NCBI RefSeq assembly: GCF_016904675.1
Contig: NZ_CP070228.1
Span: 868,001 to 932,000, forward strand
Direction: 5' to 3'
Length of the DNA: 64,000 nt
Origin: Arcanobacterium phocisimile
GTDB taxonomy: Bacteria > Actinomycetota > Actinomycetes > Actinomycetales > Actinomycetaceae
Below the pieces are notes generated by a model. It was not told the DNA's origin. It did not search any database and saw nothing but the letters and a program-made list of their open reading frames with translations. Of the stretch, positions 18,674 to 27,245 are shown in pieces. Position 1 is the stretch's first letter; each line of letters starts with the position of its first letter. The position numbers and the translations under genes were made by a program.

Positions 18674-19862
18674 AATTACCGATATTGCCCACGGCGGGCT
18701 CGGCGTTGGTCGCGATGATAACCGGGTTGTGTTTGTCCGCGGAGCTTTGCCTGGTGAGACCGTCGATGTCGAACTGACAAAAGAGCGCTCAAAGTGGGCT
18801 CGGGGAGTAGTTGCCGACGTCGTCGTTCCAAGTCCCTATCGCGTCCCAGTGGCATGGATGGAAGGTTCGGCGCTCGTCACTGGCGCTGCAGACTTCTCAC
18901 ATGCTGAGCTGTCATATCAACGACAACTAAAAACCAATGTCCTCACTTCTGCTATCCGCAGGGTCGGCGGAAGTGAGATAACTGAACATCTTGCTGAGGT
19001 AAACATATCGCCAGAGATTTCGGCAGTAGATGCAACCGACGGATGGCACACACGCACTCGCGCGGATTTGGTAAAACTTCCACAGGGTTTCGGTATGCAC
19101 CGCGAGCAATCGCACGATATCGTGCCGATATCGGAATTGCCGATTGTTGTACCTGACTTAGAAGAAATGATTTTTGAGCTCGATTGGGACCGTACATTTA
19201 AGCCAGGTAAGCGGGTGCGTTTTGTTGCTCCTTCGACCGGTGAAAACATCGCAATTAGTGACGGCAAGGCGTACTCCGCACCTGGGCGACGTGCGGATAA
19301 TGACATACTAGAAACCGTTGCTAGTCACAGCGAATTTTTCGATTATCATGTTGCTGCTGACGGGTTTTGGCAGGTTCATTTCCGTGCTCCAGGTGTTTTG
19401 CAACGCGAAGTGTTGTCACATGCAAATGTTCAGCACGGTGATTCAGTTCTCGAACTTTTTTCTGGTGCTGGTCTTTTCTCGGTACCATTGGCGAAGGCCA
19501 CTGGCTCTACCGGCAAGCTCTTAGGCATTGAGGGCTCCTCGCGTGCAGTGGCAGATGCACTAAAGAATCTGGGTGGTATGAAGTGGGCAACTGCTCGTGC
19601 CGAGCAGATTAAGGATGATCTGCCGGTGGGCACCGCGGATGTGATCGTAGCCGATCCACCACGCAATGGACTCGGGGTAGAGCTAGCCACCAACATCGCT
19701 TCGAGCGATGCGCGGTCAATCGTGTTAGTTTCTTGTGATCCAGCTTCGGCTGCTCGCGATGTCGCGGCAATGCTGAAAGCTGGCCGCAAAGTACAGTCGA
19801 TGAACGGATTCGATATCTTCCCGCACACTCACCATCTTGAGGTTGTTACGTCGCTGGCATAA
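18654..19862 (+). CDS. TrmA/RumA-type RNA uracil-C5 methyltransferase
   Basis: 402 residues. An N-terminal TRAM domain (MSTLRIEITDIAHGGLGVGR ... GVVADVV) is followed by a SAM-dependent methyltransferase domain with VLELFSGAGLFSVPLA (SAM loop), VADPPRNGL and the catalytic-cysteine loop VLVSCDPASAARD. Near the C-terminus, FDIFPHTHHLE is conserved in the family. The protein should methylate uridine in tRNA or rRNA to m5U; which target is not certain. The Fe-S cysteine cluster of RumA (RlmD) is not evident. ATG 18654 is chosen because GGAGG lies at 18638-18642; it overlaps the end of the permease gene. Confidence 0.88.
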   Translation: MSTLRIEITDIAHGGLGVGRDDNRVVFVRGALPGETVDVELTKERSKWARGVVADVVVPSPYRVPVAWMEGSALVTGAADFSHAELSYQRQLKTNVLTSAIRRVGGSEITEHLAEVNISPEISAVDATDGWHTRTRADLVKLPQGFGMHREQSHDIVPISELPIVVPDLEEMIFELDWDRTFKPGKRVRFVAPSTGENIAISDGKAYSAPGRRADNDILETVASHSEFFDYHVAADGFWQVHFRAPGVLQREVLSHANVQHGDSVLELFSGAGLFSVPLAKATGSTGKLLGIEGSSRAVADALKNLGGMKWATARAEQIKDDLPVGTADVIVADPPRNGLGVELATNIASSDARSIVLVSCDPASAARDVAAMLKAGRKVQSMNGFDIFPHTHHLEVVTSLA

Positions 19863-19931
19863 CTATCCCATAACTCGGGTCTTTGCCCCGTAAGGTTGAG
19901 CTATCTGACGAAGAAATGGTGGATGCATTTT

Positions 19932-20753
19932 ATGGCACACAAAGTAGTACTGGTCACCGGTGCAAGTTCCGGATTTGGTGAAGTAGCGGTAGAAAAGCTA
20001 CTGAGCAGGGGATACGTGGTCTATGCTGCAGCGCGACGCGTCGAACGGATGGCTAAACTCGAGGAACTCGGTGCGAAGCTACTGAAGATGGACGTCACGT
20101 CGCAGGATGATGTAACTGCTGGTATTAAAACCATCATTGACAATGAAGGTAGCATCTATGGTCTTGTGAATAATGCTGGCTATGGCGGCTTTGGCATGTT
20201 GGAGAGCGTGAGCTTATCTGAAGCGCAGCGACAGTTTGACGTCAATGTTTTCGGACTTGTGCGCGTTACGAAAGAAGTTTTGCCATATATGCGTGCGGCT
20301 GGCGACGGGCGTATTGTTAATGTTGCTTCAGTAGTTGGCAAAGTTGCTTTGCCCATGGGTGGCTGGTATTCATCGTCGAAGCATGCGGTTGAAGCATTGA
20401 GTGATTCGCTACGCAACGAAGTGCGTGATTTTGGAATCCGTGTCTCGATAATCGAACCAGGTCCAGTGCAAACGGAGTTTCTTGAGCGCGCCTTGGAAGT
20501 TGTCGATAGTGTTGATCACCATGCTGACTATATGTCTAAGGTTGAGGCTTTCAAGACTTCATTTTCCCGCGGATATGAATCAGCTGATGGTCCAGAACTT
20601 ACAGCAAATGCGATTGTTCATGCCATTAGTGGAGACAAACCAAAGATTCGCTATGCGGTGAGTGGAGCTAAACCGGTACTACTCGCAAAAGCAATTTTGC
20701 CGACTGTTGTGTTCGACCACTTCATCAAACGTGCGATGGGGATGAGTCGTTAG
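19932..20753 (+). CDS. short-chain dehydrogenase/reductase
   Basis: 273 residues, classical SDR. The cofactor motif is LVTGASSGFGE near residues 7-17, followed by NNAGYGGFG and the catalytic YSSSKHA (Y-x3-K) with Ser in NVASVVGK. A Pro-Gly segment (IIEPGPVQTEF) follows, as expected. The start ATG 19932 (MAHKVVLVTG) fits family length; ATG 19923 is an alternative. The substrate is unknown. It lies alone, 34 nt after the methyltransferase gene and upstream of the purine riboswitch, with no sign of cotranscription. Confidence 0.82.
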   Translation: MAHKVVLVTGASSGFGEVAVEKLLSRGYVVYAAARRVERMAKLEELGAKLLKMDVTSQDDVTAGIKTIIDNEGSIYGLVNNAGYGGFGMLESVSLSEAQRQFDVNVFGLVRVTKEVLPYMRAAGDGRIVNVASVVGKVALPMGGWYSSSKHAVEALSDSLRNEVRDFGIRVSIIEPGPVQTEFLERALEVVDSVDHHADYMSKVEAFKTSFSRGYESADGPELTANAIVHAISGDKPKIRYAVSGAKPVLLAKAILPTVVFDHFIKRAMGMSR

Positions 20754-20913
20754 ATTCAGTCCTGCGACATATGGGGACATTTAATCGTCAAAACATAACA
20801 ATCTGTCTTGTATTGTGGAATGGTTTTGAGATTGAAGTGTTCATATAGTGGAACAATGCTGTTTCGTGGTGGACGATCGGAGATTTTTGCTGTTAGAGTG
20901 AAGCTACCAAAAC

Positions 20914-20985
20914 GACCTTGGTGACTGGCGGTTCGAGTTGAATTAACAACGTGAAGCCAAGGTTATGATTATCGTCCGTCTGGGT
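20914..20985 (+). promoter_or_regulatory. ZTP (pfl-motif) riboswitch aptamer
   Basis: The stretch has the layout of the ZTP riboswitch. P1 is a perfect 7-bp helix, ACCTTGG (20915-20921) with CCAAGGT (20957-20963). The conserved internal sequence GTGACTGGCGG (20921-20931) follows the 5' strand. A weak hairpin and GTGAAG (20951-20956) lead into the 3' strand. The downstream conserved element CCGTCTGGGTA (20976-20986) can pair with GGCGG to form the characteristic pseudoknot. ZTP/ZMP accumulates when 10-formyl-THF is limiting, and members usually sit before purine or one-carbon genes. Here it precedes purE and the whole purine operon. Recognised by eye, no covariance search was run. Confidence 0.88.
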
Positions 20986-21016
20986 ACATTTCGTTATTGA
21001 GATGTACCCATTTTTT
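20981..21016 (+). terminator. riboswitch-controlled intrinsic terminator before purE
   Basis: A perfect 9-bp stem, TGGGTACAT (20981-20989) and ATGTACCCA (21002-21010), is followed immediately by TTTTTT (21011-21016). The 5' arm overlaps the conserved TGGGTA end of the aptamer, so ligand-stabilised pseudoknot formation and terminator formation are mutually exclusive. This predicts that ZTP turns transcription of the operon on. Confidence 0.85.
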
Positions 21017-21031
21017 GTTTGTGGAGGAAAA

Positions 21032-21529
21032 GTGAAAAAAATTGGCATCGTCATGGGAAGTGACAGCGATCTGCCGGTTATCGAAAAAGCAATTCACTAT
21101 CTACAACAATCCGGAGTCGAATTTACGGTTAACGTTTTTTCGGCTCATCGAACCCCTGATGAAGCCCTATCGTTTGCTCGACATGCAAAAGACAACGGTT
21201 ATGGTGTCATCATCGCAGCGGCTGGAATGGCCGCTCACCTCGCGGGCGTTCTTGCAGCGAACACCGTGTTGCCTGTTATCGGAATTCCATGCACCTCAAA
21301 AACCCTTGATGGCATGGATGCGCTATTGTCCACCGTTCAGATGCCTCCAGGTATCCCGGTGGCCACAGTAGCCATTGACGGAGCAAAGAATGCTGCAATT
21401 CTTGCCTGCCAGATTTTGGCTGTCAGTGATGAACATATCGCTCAAATGCTAACGGAACAGCGTAGGGCTGATTCTCATAATGTTTTAGCGAAAAATATGA
21501 CAATTTCCACCATATATTCAACCAAGTAA
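21032..21529 (+). CDS. purE: N5-carboxyaminoimidazole ribonucleotide mutase / AIR carboxylase PurE
   Basis: 165 residues. Converts carboxyaminoimidazole ribotide (class I) or AIR plus CO2 (class II) to CAIR in purine synthesis. Recognised from the N-terminal MGSDSDLPV, the active-site FSAHRTPDEA, and the IAAAGMAAHLAGV and GIPCTSKTLDGMDALLSTVQMPPGIPVATVAI stretches. GTG 21032 is preferred, with GGAGG at 21023-21027; the longer frame from 21002 starts within the terminator. No purK lies in the window, so whether it is class I with PurK elsewhere or class II is open. First gene of the operon behind the ZTP riboswitch. Confidence 0.93.
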   Translation: MKKIGIVMGSDSDLPVIEKAIHYLQQSGVEFTVNVFSAHRTPDEALSFARHAKDNGYGVIIAAAGMAAHLAGVLAANTVLPVIGIPCTSKTLDGMDALLSTVQMPPGIPVATVAIDGAKNAAILACQILAVSDEHIAQMLTEQRRADSHNVLAKNMTISTIYSTK

Positions 21530-21550
21530 TAACCCAATCATGAAGGAATA

Positions 21551-22246
21551 ATGATGGCTAAAACACTCGTATATTCAGGCAAGACCAAGAACGTTTTCGC
21601 GCTCGAAAATGGCAACTATGAACTGAAGTTCAAAGACGATGTCACCGGTAAGGATGGAGTCTTTGATCCAGGCGAGAACTCCATAGGTCTGACCATCGAC
21701 GGCGTCGGTGCGATTAACTTGAAGATGACCACCTTGTTCTTTGAGATCTTGCAACAGAAAGGCATCAAGACCCACTTCGTTTCTACCAACTTTGACGAGA
21801 CTACAATGGAAGTCATTCCGGCCACGACCTTTGGTAAAGGACTGGAGGTTATCTGCCGCTACAAAGCCGTTGGTAGCTTCCACCGTCGTTACTCTGAATA
21901 CGTTGAACTCGGCGCAGATCTGCCAGCATACGTTGAGATGACTTTTAAGAACGATGCAAAAGGCGATCCACTCGTCACTAAGGATGCCCTCGAAGTCCTC
22001 GGTGTGATGACTGCCGAACAATACGATGCTGTTAAGGAGATGACGCAGCGAATCACCCGTGTAGTTGCCGACGAAATGAATGATCGCGGATTGGACCTCT
22101 ACGACATTAAATTCGAGTTTGGCTACGACAAAGATGGCGAAGTAATCCTTATCGATGAAATCGCTTCTGGCAACATGCGGGTATACAAGGACGGCGTTTA
22201 CGTCGAGCCGTTGGAGCTCAACAAGCTTTTCTTTGCCGCAAAGTAA
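21551..22246 (+). CDS. purC: SAICAR synthetase PurC
   Basis: 231 residues, the short bacterial form. Catalyses ATP-dependent joining of CAIR and aspartate. Shows the N-terminal [14 protein letters not shown] (ATP-binding), [27 protein letters not shown] (the conserved RxxAxGS region) and the [17 protein letters not shown]-terminal motif with acidic residues. Starts at ATG 21551 or 21554, close behind GGAAT. It lies 21 nt after purE. Confidence 0.93.
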   Translation: MMAKTLVYSGKTKNVFALENGNYELKFKDDVTGKDGVFDPGENSIGLTIDGVGAINLKMTTLFFEILQQKGIKTHFVSTNFDETTMEVIPATTFGKGLEVICRYKAVGSFHRRYSEYVELGADLPAYVEMTFKNDAKGDPLVTKDALEVLGVMTAEQYDAVKEMTQRITRVVADEMNDRGLDLYDIKFEFGYDKDGEVILIDEIASGNMRVYKDGVYVEPLELNKLFFAAK

Positions 22247-22256
22247 GGTCATTTAA

Positions 22257-23681
22257 ATGGGCGGTCTGTTTGCTCTCACGTCAGCCAAGGATGTTCAAGA
22301 GGATATCTTTTTTGGCACGGATTACCACAGCCATTTAGGGAACTATCGGGCTGGTTTGGTGGTGTGGGATTCGGAAATGGGATTCCAGCGCGAAATCCAC
22401 AACATTCAACGAGATTCGTTTCGGTCGCGTTTTGCGAACTTCCTCCAAGGCTCACGCGGACAATCAGGCATCGGGTGTATAGCTGATGATGCACCTTCTC
22501 CGTTAATCATTTCATCTCACCTAGGGACGTATGCAATCTGTTTTGTTGGTGCGATTACTAACAGTGCGCAGCTACGTGGCGAATTACTACGTGAAAAAGG
22601 TGTGCTGTTTAATGCACATAGTCAGGGGAGAATTAATCCAACCGAAATACTTTCAGCTCTGATTAATATGAAAGATTCTTTCGAAGAAGGCATAGTTTAC
22701 GCTCAGTCGAAGATCGAAGGATCGTGTAATCTCGCGATTTTGCTTGCGGACGGTTCATTGATCGTTGGCCGTGACAAGCACGGACGGCTACCAATGATTA
22801 TCGGTCGTGACGACGACGGACACGCAGTGAGTTTCGAATCGTTCTCTTTCGAGAAACTTGGATATCGCTATGTCAGTGAGCTTGGTCCGCATGAGGTCGC
22901 AAAGGTCACCCCGCAAGGAGTAGAGCAACTCATACCGCCGCGCGAAGAAATGAAGATCTGCTCGTTCTTGTGGAACTATTACGGATACCCAACATCGACC
23001 TATGAAAACGTCAATGTTGAAATCATGCGTAACCGCAACGGTGAGATCCTTGCCAAGAACGAAACAGATCAGACCCTCTTTGAGCGCCTCGACTACGTGT
23101 GTGGAGTGCCTGACTCTGGCACTCCACACGCGATGGGGTACGCGTTCGAATCAAAAGTTAAATTCGCACGTTGTTATATCAAGTACACGCCAACCTGGTC
23201 GCGTAGTTTCTTGCCACATCTGCAAGGATCGCGCAACGAGATTGCGAAGATGAAACAGGTACCTATCAAGGAGCTCATCAATGCGAAAAACATTTTGTTT
23301 GTTGACGATTCGATTGTTCGCGGTACCCAGCTTCGGGAGACGGTGGAATTCTTAAAAGAGAACGGTGCACAAGAAGTGCATATGCGTTCTGCTTGCCCGC
23401 CAATGATGTACACCTGTAAGTTCTTGAACTTCTCGGTCAGTACAAGCGAAAACGATCTGATTACGCGACGCATTATTCAGCAACTCGAAGGTCCGGAAGG
23501 GCTTGAACATATTGAAGAATATGCCGACCAGCACACCGAACGTGGTAAACGCTTGCGCGAGGTATTAGCTGAACAGTTCAATTTTGACAGTGTCGAGTTT
23601 CAGTCTCTTGAAGGCATTGTTGAAGCTATTGGACTCAACCCGAATAGTTTGTGTACCTATTGTTGGAGCGGAAAAGAATAA
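22257..23681 (+). CDS. purF: PurF-like amidophosphoribosyltransferase with degenerate glutaminase domain
   Basis: 474 residues. The C-terminal phosphoribosyltransferase half is intact, with the PRPP motif VDDSIVRGT (349-357), the flexible loop WSRSFLPHLQGSRNEI and a following MRSACPPMMYTCKF stretch. The N-terminal Ntn domain starts MGGLFALTS where active PurF has Cys directly after Met. Other glutamine-site residues also differ by eye: the usual HVRYPT is GCIADDA, HNGN is FVGA, and the TTSDSE Asp is lost (INPTE). Glutamine hydrolysis is therefore unlikely; it could use free ammonia or a separate glutaminase. I recall similar MGG-FG N-termini in proteins annotated PurF from Clostridia and Bacteroidota, but cannot check. 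Confidence 0.85.
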   Translation: MGGLFALTSAKDVQEDIFFGTDYHSHLGNYRAGLVVWDSEMGFQREIHNIQRDSFRSRFANFLQGSRGQSGIGCIADDAPSPLIISSHLGTYAICFVGAITNSAQLRGELLREKGVLFNAHSQGRINPTEILSALINMKDSFEEGIVYAQSKIEGSCNLAILLADGSLIVGRDKHGRLPMIIGRDDDGHAVSFESFSFEKLGYRYVSELGPHEVAKVTPQGVEQLIPPREEMKICSFLWNYYGYPTSTYENVNVEIMRNRNGEILAKNETDQTLFERLDYVCGVPDSGTPHAMGYAFESKVKFARCYIKYTPTWSRSFLPHLQGSRNEIAKMKQVPIKELINAKNILFVDDSIVRGTQLRETVEFLKENGAQEVHMRSACPPMMYTCKFLNFSVSTSENDLITRRIIQQLEGPEGLEHIEEYADQHTERGKRLREVLAEQFNFDSVEFQSLEGIVEAIGLNPNSLCTYCWSGKE

Positions 23682-23684
23682 GTC

Positions 23685-24728
23685 ATGCGTGATTCACAAT
23701 CGGAAAGCTACAAGAATGCCGGAGTTGATATTGAAGCCGGCTACGAAGTTGTTGCACGAATCCACAAGCACATTAAGAACACCATGGGTGAGCAGGGACG
23801 TTTTGATCACCTAGGTTTTGGCGGCTTGTTGCCACTTAATGTTGCTGATATGACGCAACCGTTGTTGGTTTCGGCCACGGACGGAGTGGGAACGAAACTT
23901 AAGCTTGCTTTCTTACTTGACCGTCACGATACGGTCGGTATTGATTGCGTAGCGATGTGTGTCAACGACGTCTTGTGCGTTGGGGGAGTGCCCATCAACT
24001 TCCTGGACTATATTGCGTGTGGCAAGAATAATCCTGCCAAGATTGAGCAGATCGTCAAGGGGATTACTGACGGCTGTGTACAGGCTGGAATCCCGCTCGT
24101 GGGTGGCGAAACAGCGGAAATGCCTGGCTTCTATCCGAAAGACGAATACGATTTGGCGGGATTCTGCAATGGAATCGTTGATCAAGCTGCGCTCTTGAAC
24201 AAGAACACCGTTCGTGAAGACGACGTCGTGATCGGCATTGCCAGCTCTGGCGTCCACTCCAACGGGTTCTCCTTGGTCCGTAAAATCTTTAATATCAATG
24301 ATGTCGCTGTGCTCGAAGAAACCTACGACGAGCTCGACGGGCAGCGTCTGGGCGACGTCTTACTGACGCCAACGAAGATCTACGTCAAGTCAGTCGCAGA
24401 GTTGCTCAACAAGAAGCTCGTGAAGTCCCTGGCGCATATCACCGGAGGTGGTTTCTACGAAAATATTCCGCGGTCCTTACCAGCCGAGCACGGAGTCGTT
24501 ATCAAGCGTGACGACGTCGACGTCTTGCCGATTTTCTCGTTGATTCAGCAAACTGGCCAGATCTCTAACCGCGACATGTTCAACACGTTCAACATGGGTG
24601 TGGGCATGACGTGCATCGTCGATCCGGCCAATGTTGACCAGGTGCTCAGTATTTTGGCCGAGCACGGCGAGCACGCATATGTTCTTGGTCGCGTCACTCG
24701 TTCGCACACACTCGTCGAACTCGTGTGA
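23685..24728 (+). CDS. purM: phosphoribosylformylglycinamidine cyclo-ligase PurM (AIR synthetase)
   Basis: 347 residues. ATP-dependent ring closure of FGAM to AIR. Recognised by the substrate-binding VSATDGVGTKLKLAF, the DCVAMCVNDVLCVGGVP and LDYIACGK stretches, LVGGETAEMPGFY, and a C-terminal GIASSGVHSNGFSLVR and ITGGGFYENIPR. Only 3 nt separate it from purF, so the two are co-translated or nearly so. Confidence 0.95.
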   Translation: MRDSQSESYKNAGVDIEAGYEVVARIHKHIKNTMGEQGRFDHLGFGGLLPLNVADMTQPLLVSATDGVGTKLKLAFLLDRHDTVGIDCVAMCVNDVLCVGGVPINFLDYIACGKNNPAKIEQIVKGITDGCVQAGIPLVGGETAEMPGFYPKDEYDLAGFCNGIVDQAALLNKNTVREDDVVIGIASSGVHSNGFSLVRKIFNINDVAVLEETYDELDGQRLGDVLLTPTKIYVKSVAELLNKKLVKSLAHITGGGFYENIPRSLPAEHGVVIKRDDVDVLPIFSLIQQTGQISNRDMFNTFNMGVGMTCIVDPANVDQVLSILAEHGEHAYVLGRVTRSHTLVELV

Positions 24729-24737
24729 GGTGTGGCG

Positions 24738-25361
24738 ATGGGATTTACAACAGCGCGGATCGCGGTTCTGCTTTCGGGGAATGGCAGCAACCTTCAAGCG
24801 ATTCTTGATGCGATCTCAGATGGTTCACTTGAGCATGGTCGCGTTGAACTCGTTGTCAGTAGCAACAATTCGGCCCATGGACTTCAGCGTGCACGGCTCG
24901 CAGGAATCCCTACTGCTGTGGTTCGTTCGCGTGATTATGCGTCGCGCGAGGAGTTTGATGCTGCGTTGAGCAACGTCATTGATGATCACCGGATCGATCT
25001 CATTGTGTTGGCCGGATACATGTCCATCCTGAGTGAAAGCTTTGTTTCGCGTTATCCACGCCGCATCGTCAATATTCATCCTTCGCTCATCCCCGCATTT
25101 GCTGGCGAAGGCTTTTATGGACTGAAAGTCCATGAGGCTGCGCTTGCGGCCGGGGTAAAAATTTCGGGAGCAACTGTCCACTACGTCAATGAGGTATGTG
25201 ATGGCGGGGAAATCCTCGAACAAGAAACAGTGCGGATCGAGGGCATTGACCGTGCTGAAGATGTTCAGCAACGGGTGCTGACACATGTAGAACATGTTAT
25301 TTATCCACGCGTAATTGAGCGTCTATCAAAAGAAATTGTAGGTAATCGTGATGACAGATAA
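24738..25361 (+). CDS. purN: phosphoribosylglycinamide formyltransferase PurN
   Basis: 207 residues. Transfers a formyl group from 10-formyl-THF to GAR. Shows IAVLLSGNGSNLQAILD at the N-terminus, LAGYMSILS and the catalytic IVNIHPSLIPAF with Asn/His, plus the Asp-containing GATVHYVNEVCDGG. ATG 24738 is preferred because GAGG lies 6 nt upstream; a GTG at 24732 is the alternative. As a 10-formyl-THF user, it depends on the Fhs moiety encoded further down the same operon. Confidence 0.93.
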   Translation: MGFTTARIAVLLSGNGSNLQAILDAISDGSLEHGRVELVVSSNNSAHGLQRARLAGIPTAVVRSRDYASREEFDAALSNVIDDHRIDLIVLAGYMSILSESFVSRYPRRIVNIHPSLIPAFAGEGFYGLKVHEAALAAGVKISGATVHYVNEVCDGGEILEQETVRIEGIDRAEDVQQRVLTHVEHVIYPRVIERLSKEIVGNRDDR

Positions 25362-26052
25362 CTCCATCGTTTCATACCTTGGGAGCAAGTCGTATCCTGG
25401 CCGAACCCTGGTACTTTCAGTAGCACCGGATGCGAAGACTGCAACAATTGTTTACTTCATTATGGGCCGTAGCGCTAATAGCCAGAACCGTATCTTCGTC
25501 GACGACGGCGAGGTGGTTCGCACTCAAGCGTTCGATGTGTCCAAGGTTGAAGATCCACGCTTGATTATCTACCCGATCTATCGTTACTTCGGTAGCACTC
25601 ACGTTTTTACCAACGGCGATCAAACCGAAACGATCTACCAGGGCTTGACGGCTGGTTTGCTCCCGTCGGAGTCGCTGGAGGGAGGCGAATGCGAGCCGGA
25701 CGCACCGAACTTCACCCCACGCATTTCTCTCGTGGCCCAGCCTGAAGGATACGAGATGAACATTATTAAAGCTGCGGATGCCACCGGAGAGTCCTCGGTA
25801 CACTTTGACTTCCAGTATCCATACATTGCAGGCATTGGTCATTGCATTCACACCTACCGCGAAGATGGCACGCCGCTACCGAGCTTCACCGGCGAACCGG
25901 TAGCTTTCGCTCACGAAGATGGACTCGGAAAGAAAATCTGGGACGCGATCAATCCTGAATTTAAAGTCTCCTTGCTCGAGGCCACTCTTGATCTAGAGTC
26001 ACACGAGATTGTCAATATTTCACTGTTCAACAAGCACGAGGACGTGGCATGA
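25351..26052 (+). CDS. purO: PurO-type IMP cyclohydrolase
   Basis: 233 residues of the IMP_cyclohyd family (PF07826 type), first known from archaeal PurO and found in some Clostridia, not the MGS-like domain of PurH. Recognised from YLGSKSYPGRTLVLS, the highly characteristic IMGRSANSQNRIF, and the NGDQTETIY and EPDAPNFTPRIS stretches. Should close FAICAR to IMP, the last step of the pathway. It replaces the N-terminal half of bifunctional PurH, which the next gene lacks. ATG 25351 overlaps the purN stop; the following gene overlaps it by 4 nt. An unusual enzyme for an actinomycete. Confidence 0.88.
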   Translation: MTDNSIVSYLGSKSYPGRTLVLSVAPDAKTATIVYFIMGRSANSQNRIFVDDGEVVRTQAFDVSKVEDPRLIIYPIYRYFGSTHVFTNGDQTETIYQGLTAGLLPSESLEGGECEPDAPNFTPRISLVAQPEGYEMNIIKAADATGESSVHFDFQYPYIAGIGHCIHTYREDGTPLPSFTGEPVAFAHEDGLGKKIWDAINPEFKVSLLEATLDLESHEIVNISLFNKHEDVA

Positions 26053-27233
26053 AGCAGTTAGAGCTCAAATACGGCAACAACCCACATCAGAAACCAGCAA
26101 GCATCTCGATCAACGATGGACAAGAGTTGCCTTTAACCGTCCTGAATGGAAAAGCAGGCTACATTAATCTTCTTGATGCGCTTAACGGTTGGCAGCTCGT
26201 TCGTGAGTTGAAGGAAGCTACTGGGATGCCAGCTGCCACCTCCTTCAAGCACGTCTCACCGACGTCAGCTGCGATTGGCCGTCCACTTCCAGACGTGTTG
26301 AAGAAGATTTCCTTCGTCGAAGACATCGAAGGCCTCGATGACTCTGCGCTCGCTGGTGCCTATGTTCGCGCGCGTGGCACCGATCGCATGTGCTCCTTCG
26401 GTGACTTTGTGGCCTTGAGCGAAGTATGTGACGTGGTTACTGCTCGCTGCCTCAAGCGTGAGGTCTCCGACGGCGTCATCGCCCCTGGCTACGAGCCAGA
26501 AGCGTTAGAGATTCTGTGCGCCAAGCGCAACGGTAACTACACCGTTTTGCAGATTGATCCGACCTATGAGCCAGCAGAGCTCGAGCACAAGGACGTCTTC
26601 GGTATTACCTTCACCCAGCACCGCAACGATCTCACAATCGATGAGTCGCTGCTGAAAAATATCGTGACCACAAATACTGAACTGTCTTTGGAAAACAAGC
26701 AGGATCTGTTGATCGGCTTGATCACGTTGAAGTACACCCAGTCCAATTCGGTGTGCTACTCCTATCAGGGCCAAGCGATCGGTGTTGGTGCGGGACAGCA
26801 GTCGCGTATTCACTGTACTCGGTTAGCTGGAGACAAGGCAGATACCTGGTTCCTTCGCCAGCATCCACGCGTTCTTGGTCTGCAGTTCCATGACGATTTG
26901 GGCCGGGCTAACCGCGACAACGTCATCGATAGCTACATCAACCAAAACGAAGAAGACGTGTGTGCGCCCGGCGTGTGGGAAAACTACTTCACTGAGCGTC
27001 CGCAGCCGTTGACCGCCGAAGACAAGAAGGAATTCTTGGCAACCTTCTCTGGCGTGAGCTTGGCTTCGGATGCGTTCTTCCCTTTCTCAGACAACATCAA
27101 GCGCGCGGTCAAGAGCGGGGTGTCCTACGTGGTACAGCCTGGTGGCTCAATCCGCGACGATGCGGTTATCGACGAATGTAATGCGCACAATGTCGTTATG
27201 GTGTGCAACGGTGTCCGACTCTTCCATCACTGA
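26049..27233 (+). CDS. purH: stand-alone AICAR formyltransferase (C-terminal half of PurH)
   Basis: 394 residues holding only the AICAR transformylase domain of PurH. Transfers formyl from 10-formyl-THF to AICAR (ZMP). Starts with ELKYGNNPHQKPAS, the usual beginning of the transformylase half, and keeps the catalytic Lys-His pair (K67-H68 in SFKHVSPTSAAIG), RARGTDRMCSFGDF and a conserved RQHPRVLGLQF near the middle. The N-terminal IMP cyclohydrolase domain of about 200 residues is absent, consistent with the purO gene just upstream. Its substrate ZMP is the ligand or ligand precursor of the riboswitch at 20914. Confidence 0.92.
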   Translation: MKQLELKYGNNPHQKPASISINDGQELPLTVLNGKAGYINLLDALNGWQLVRELKEATGMPAATSFKHVSPTSAAIGRPLPDVLKKISFVEDIEGLDDSALAGAYVRARGTDRMCSFGDFVALSEVCDVVTARCLKREVSDGVIAPGYEPEALEILCAKRNGNYTVLQIDPTYEPAELEHKDVFGITFTQHRNDLTIDESLLKNIVTTNTELSLENKQDLLIGLITLKYTQSNSVCYSYQGQAIGVGAGQQSRIHCTRLAGDKADTWFLRQHPRVLGLQFHDDLGRANRDNVIDSYINQNEEDVCAPGVWENYFTERPQPLTAEDKKEFLATFSGVSLASDAFFPFSDNIKRAVKSGVSYVVQPGGSIRDDAVIDECNAHNVVMVCNGVRLFHH

Positions 27234-27245
27234 GAAAGGCCTGGC

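Noticed and set aside
20761-20913. Exact promoter of the purine operon
   Set aside because: Several AT-rich hexamers (TATAGT at 20844-20849, TAGAGT at 20894-20899) exist, but none has a matching -35 at 16-18 bp, so no position is claimed.
21575-22252. 225-codon minus-strand ORF opposite purC
   Set aside because: Covers almost all of purC in antisense, with no independent signal for translation.
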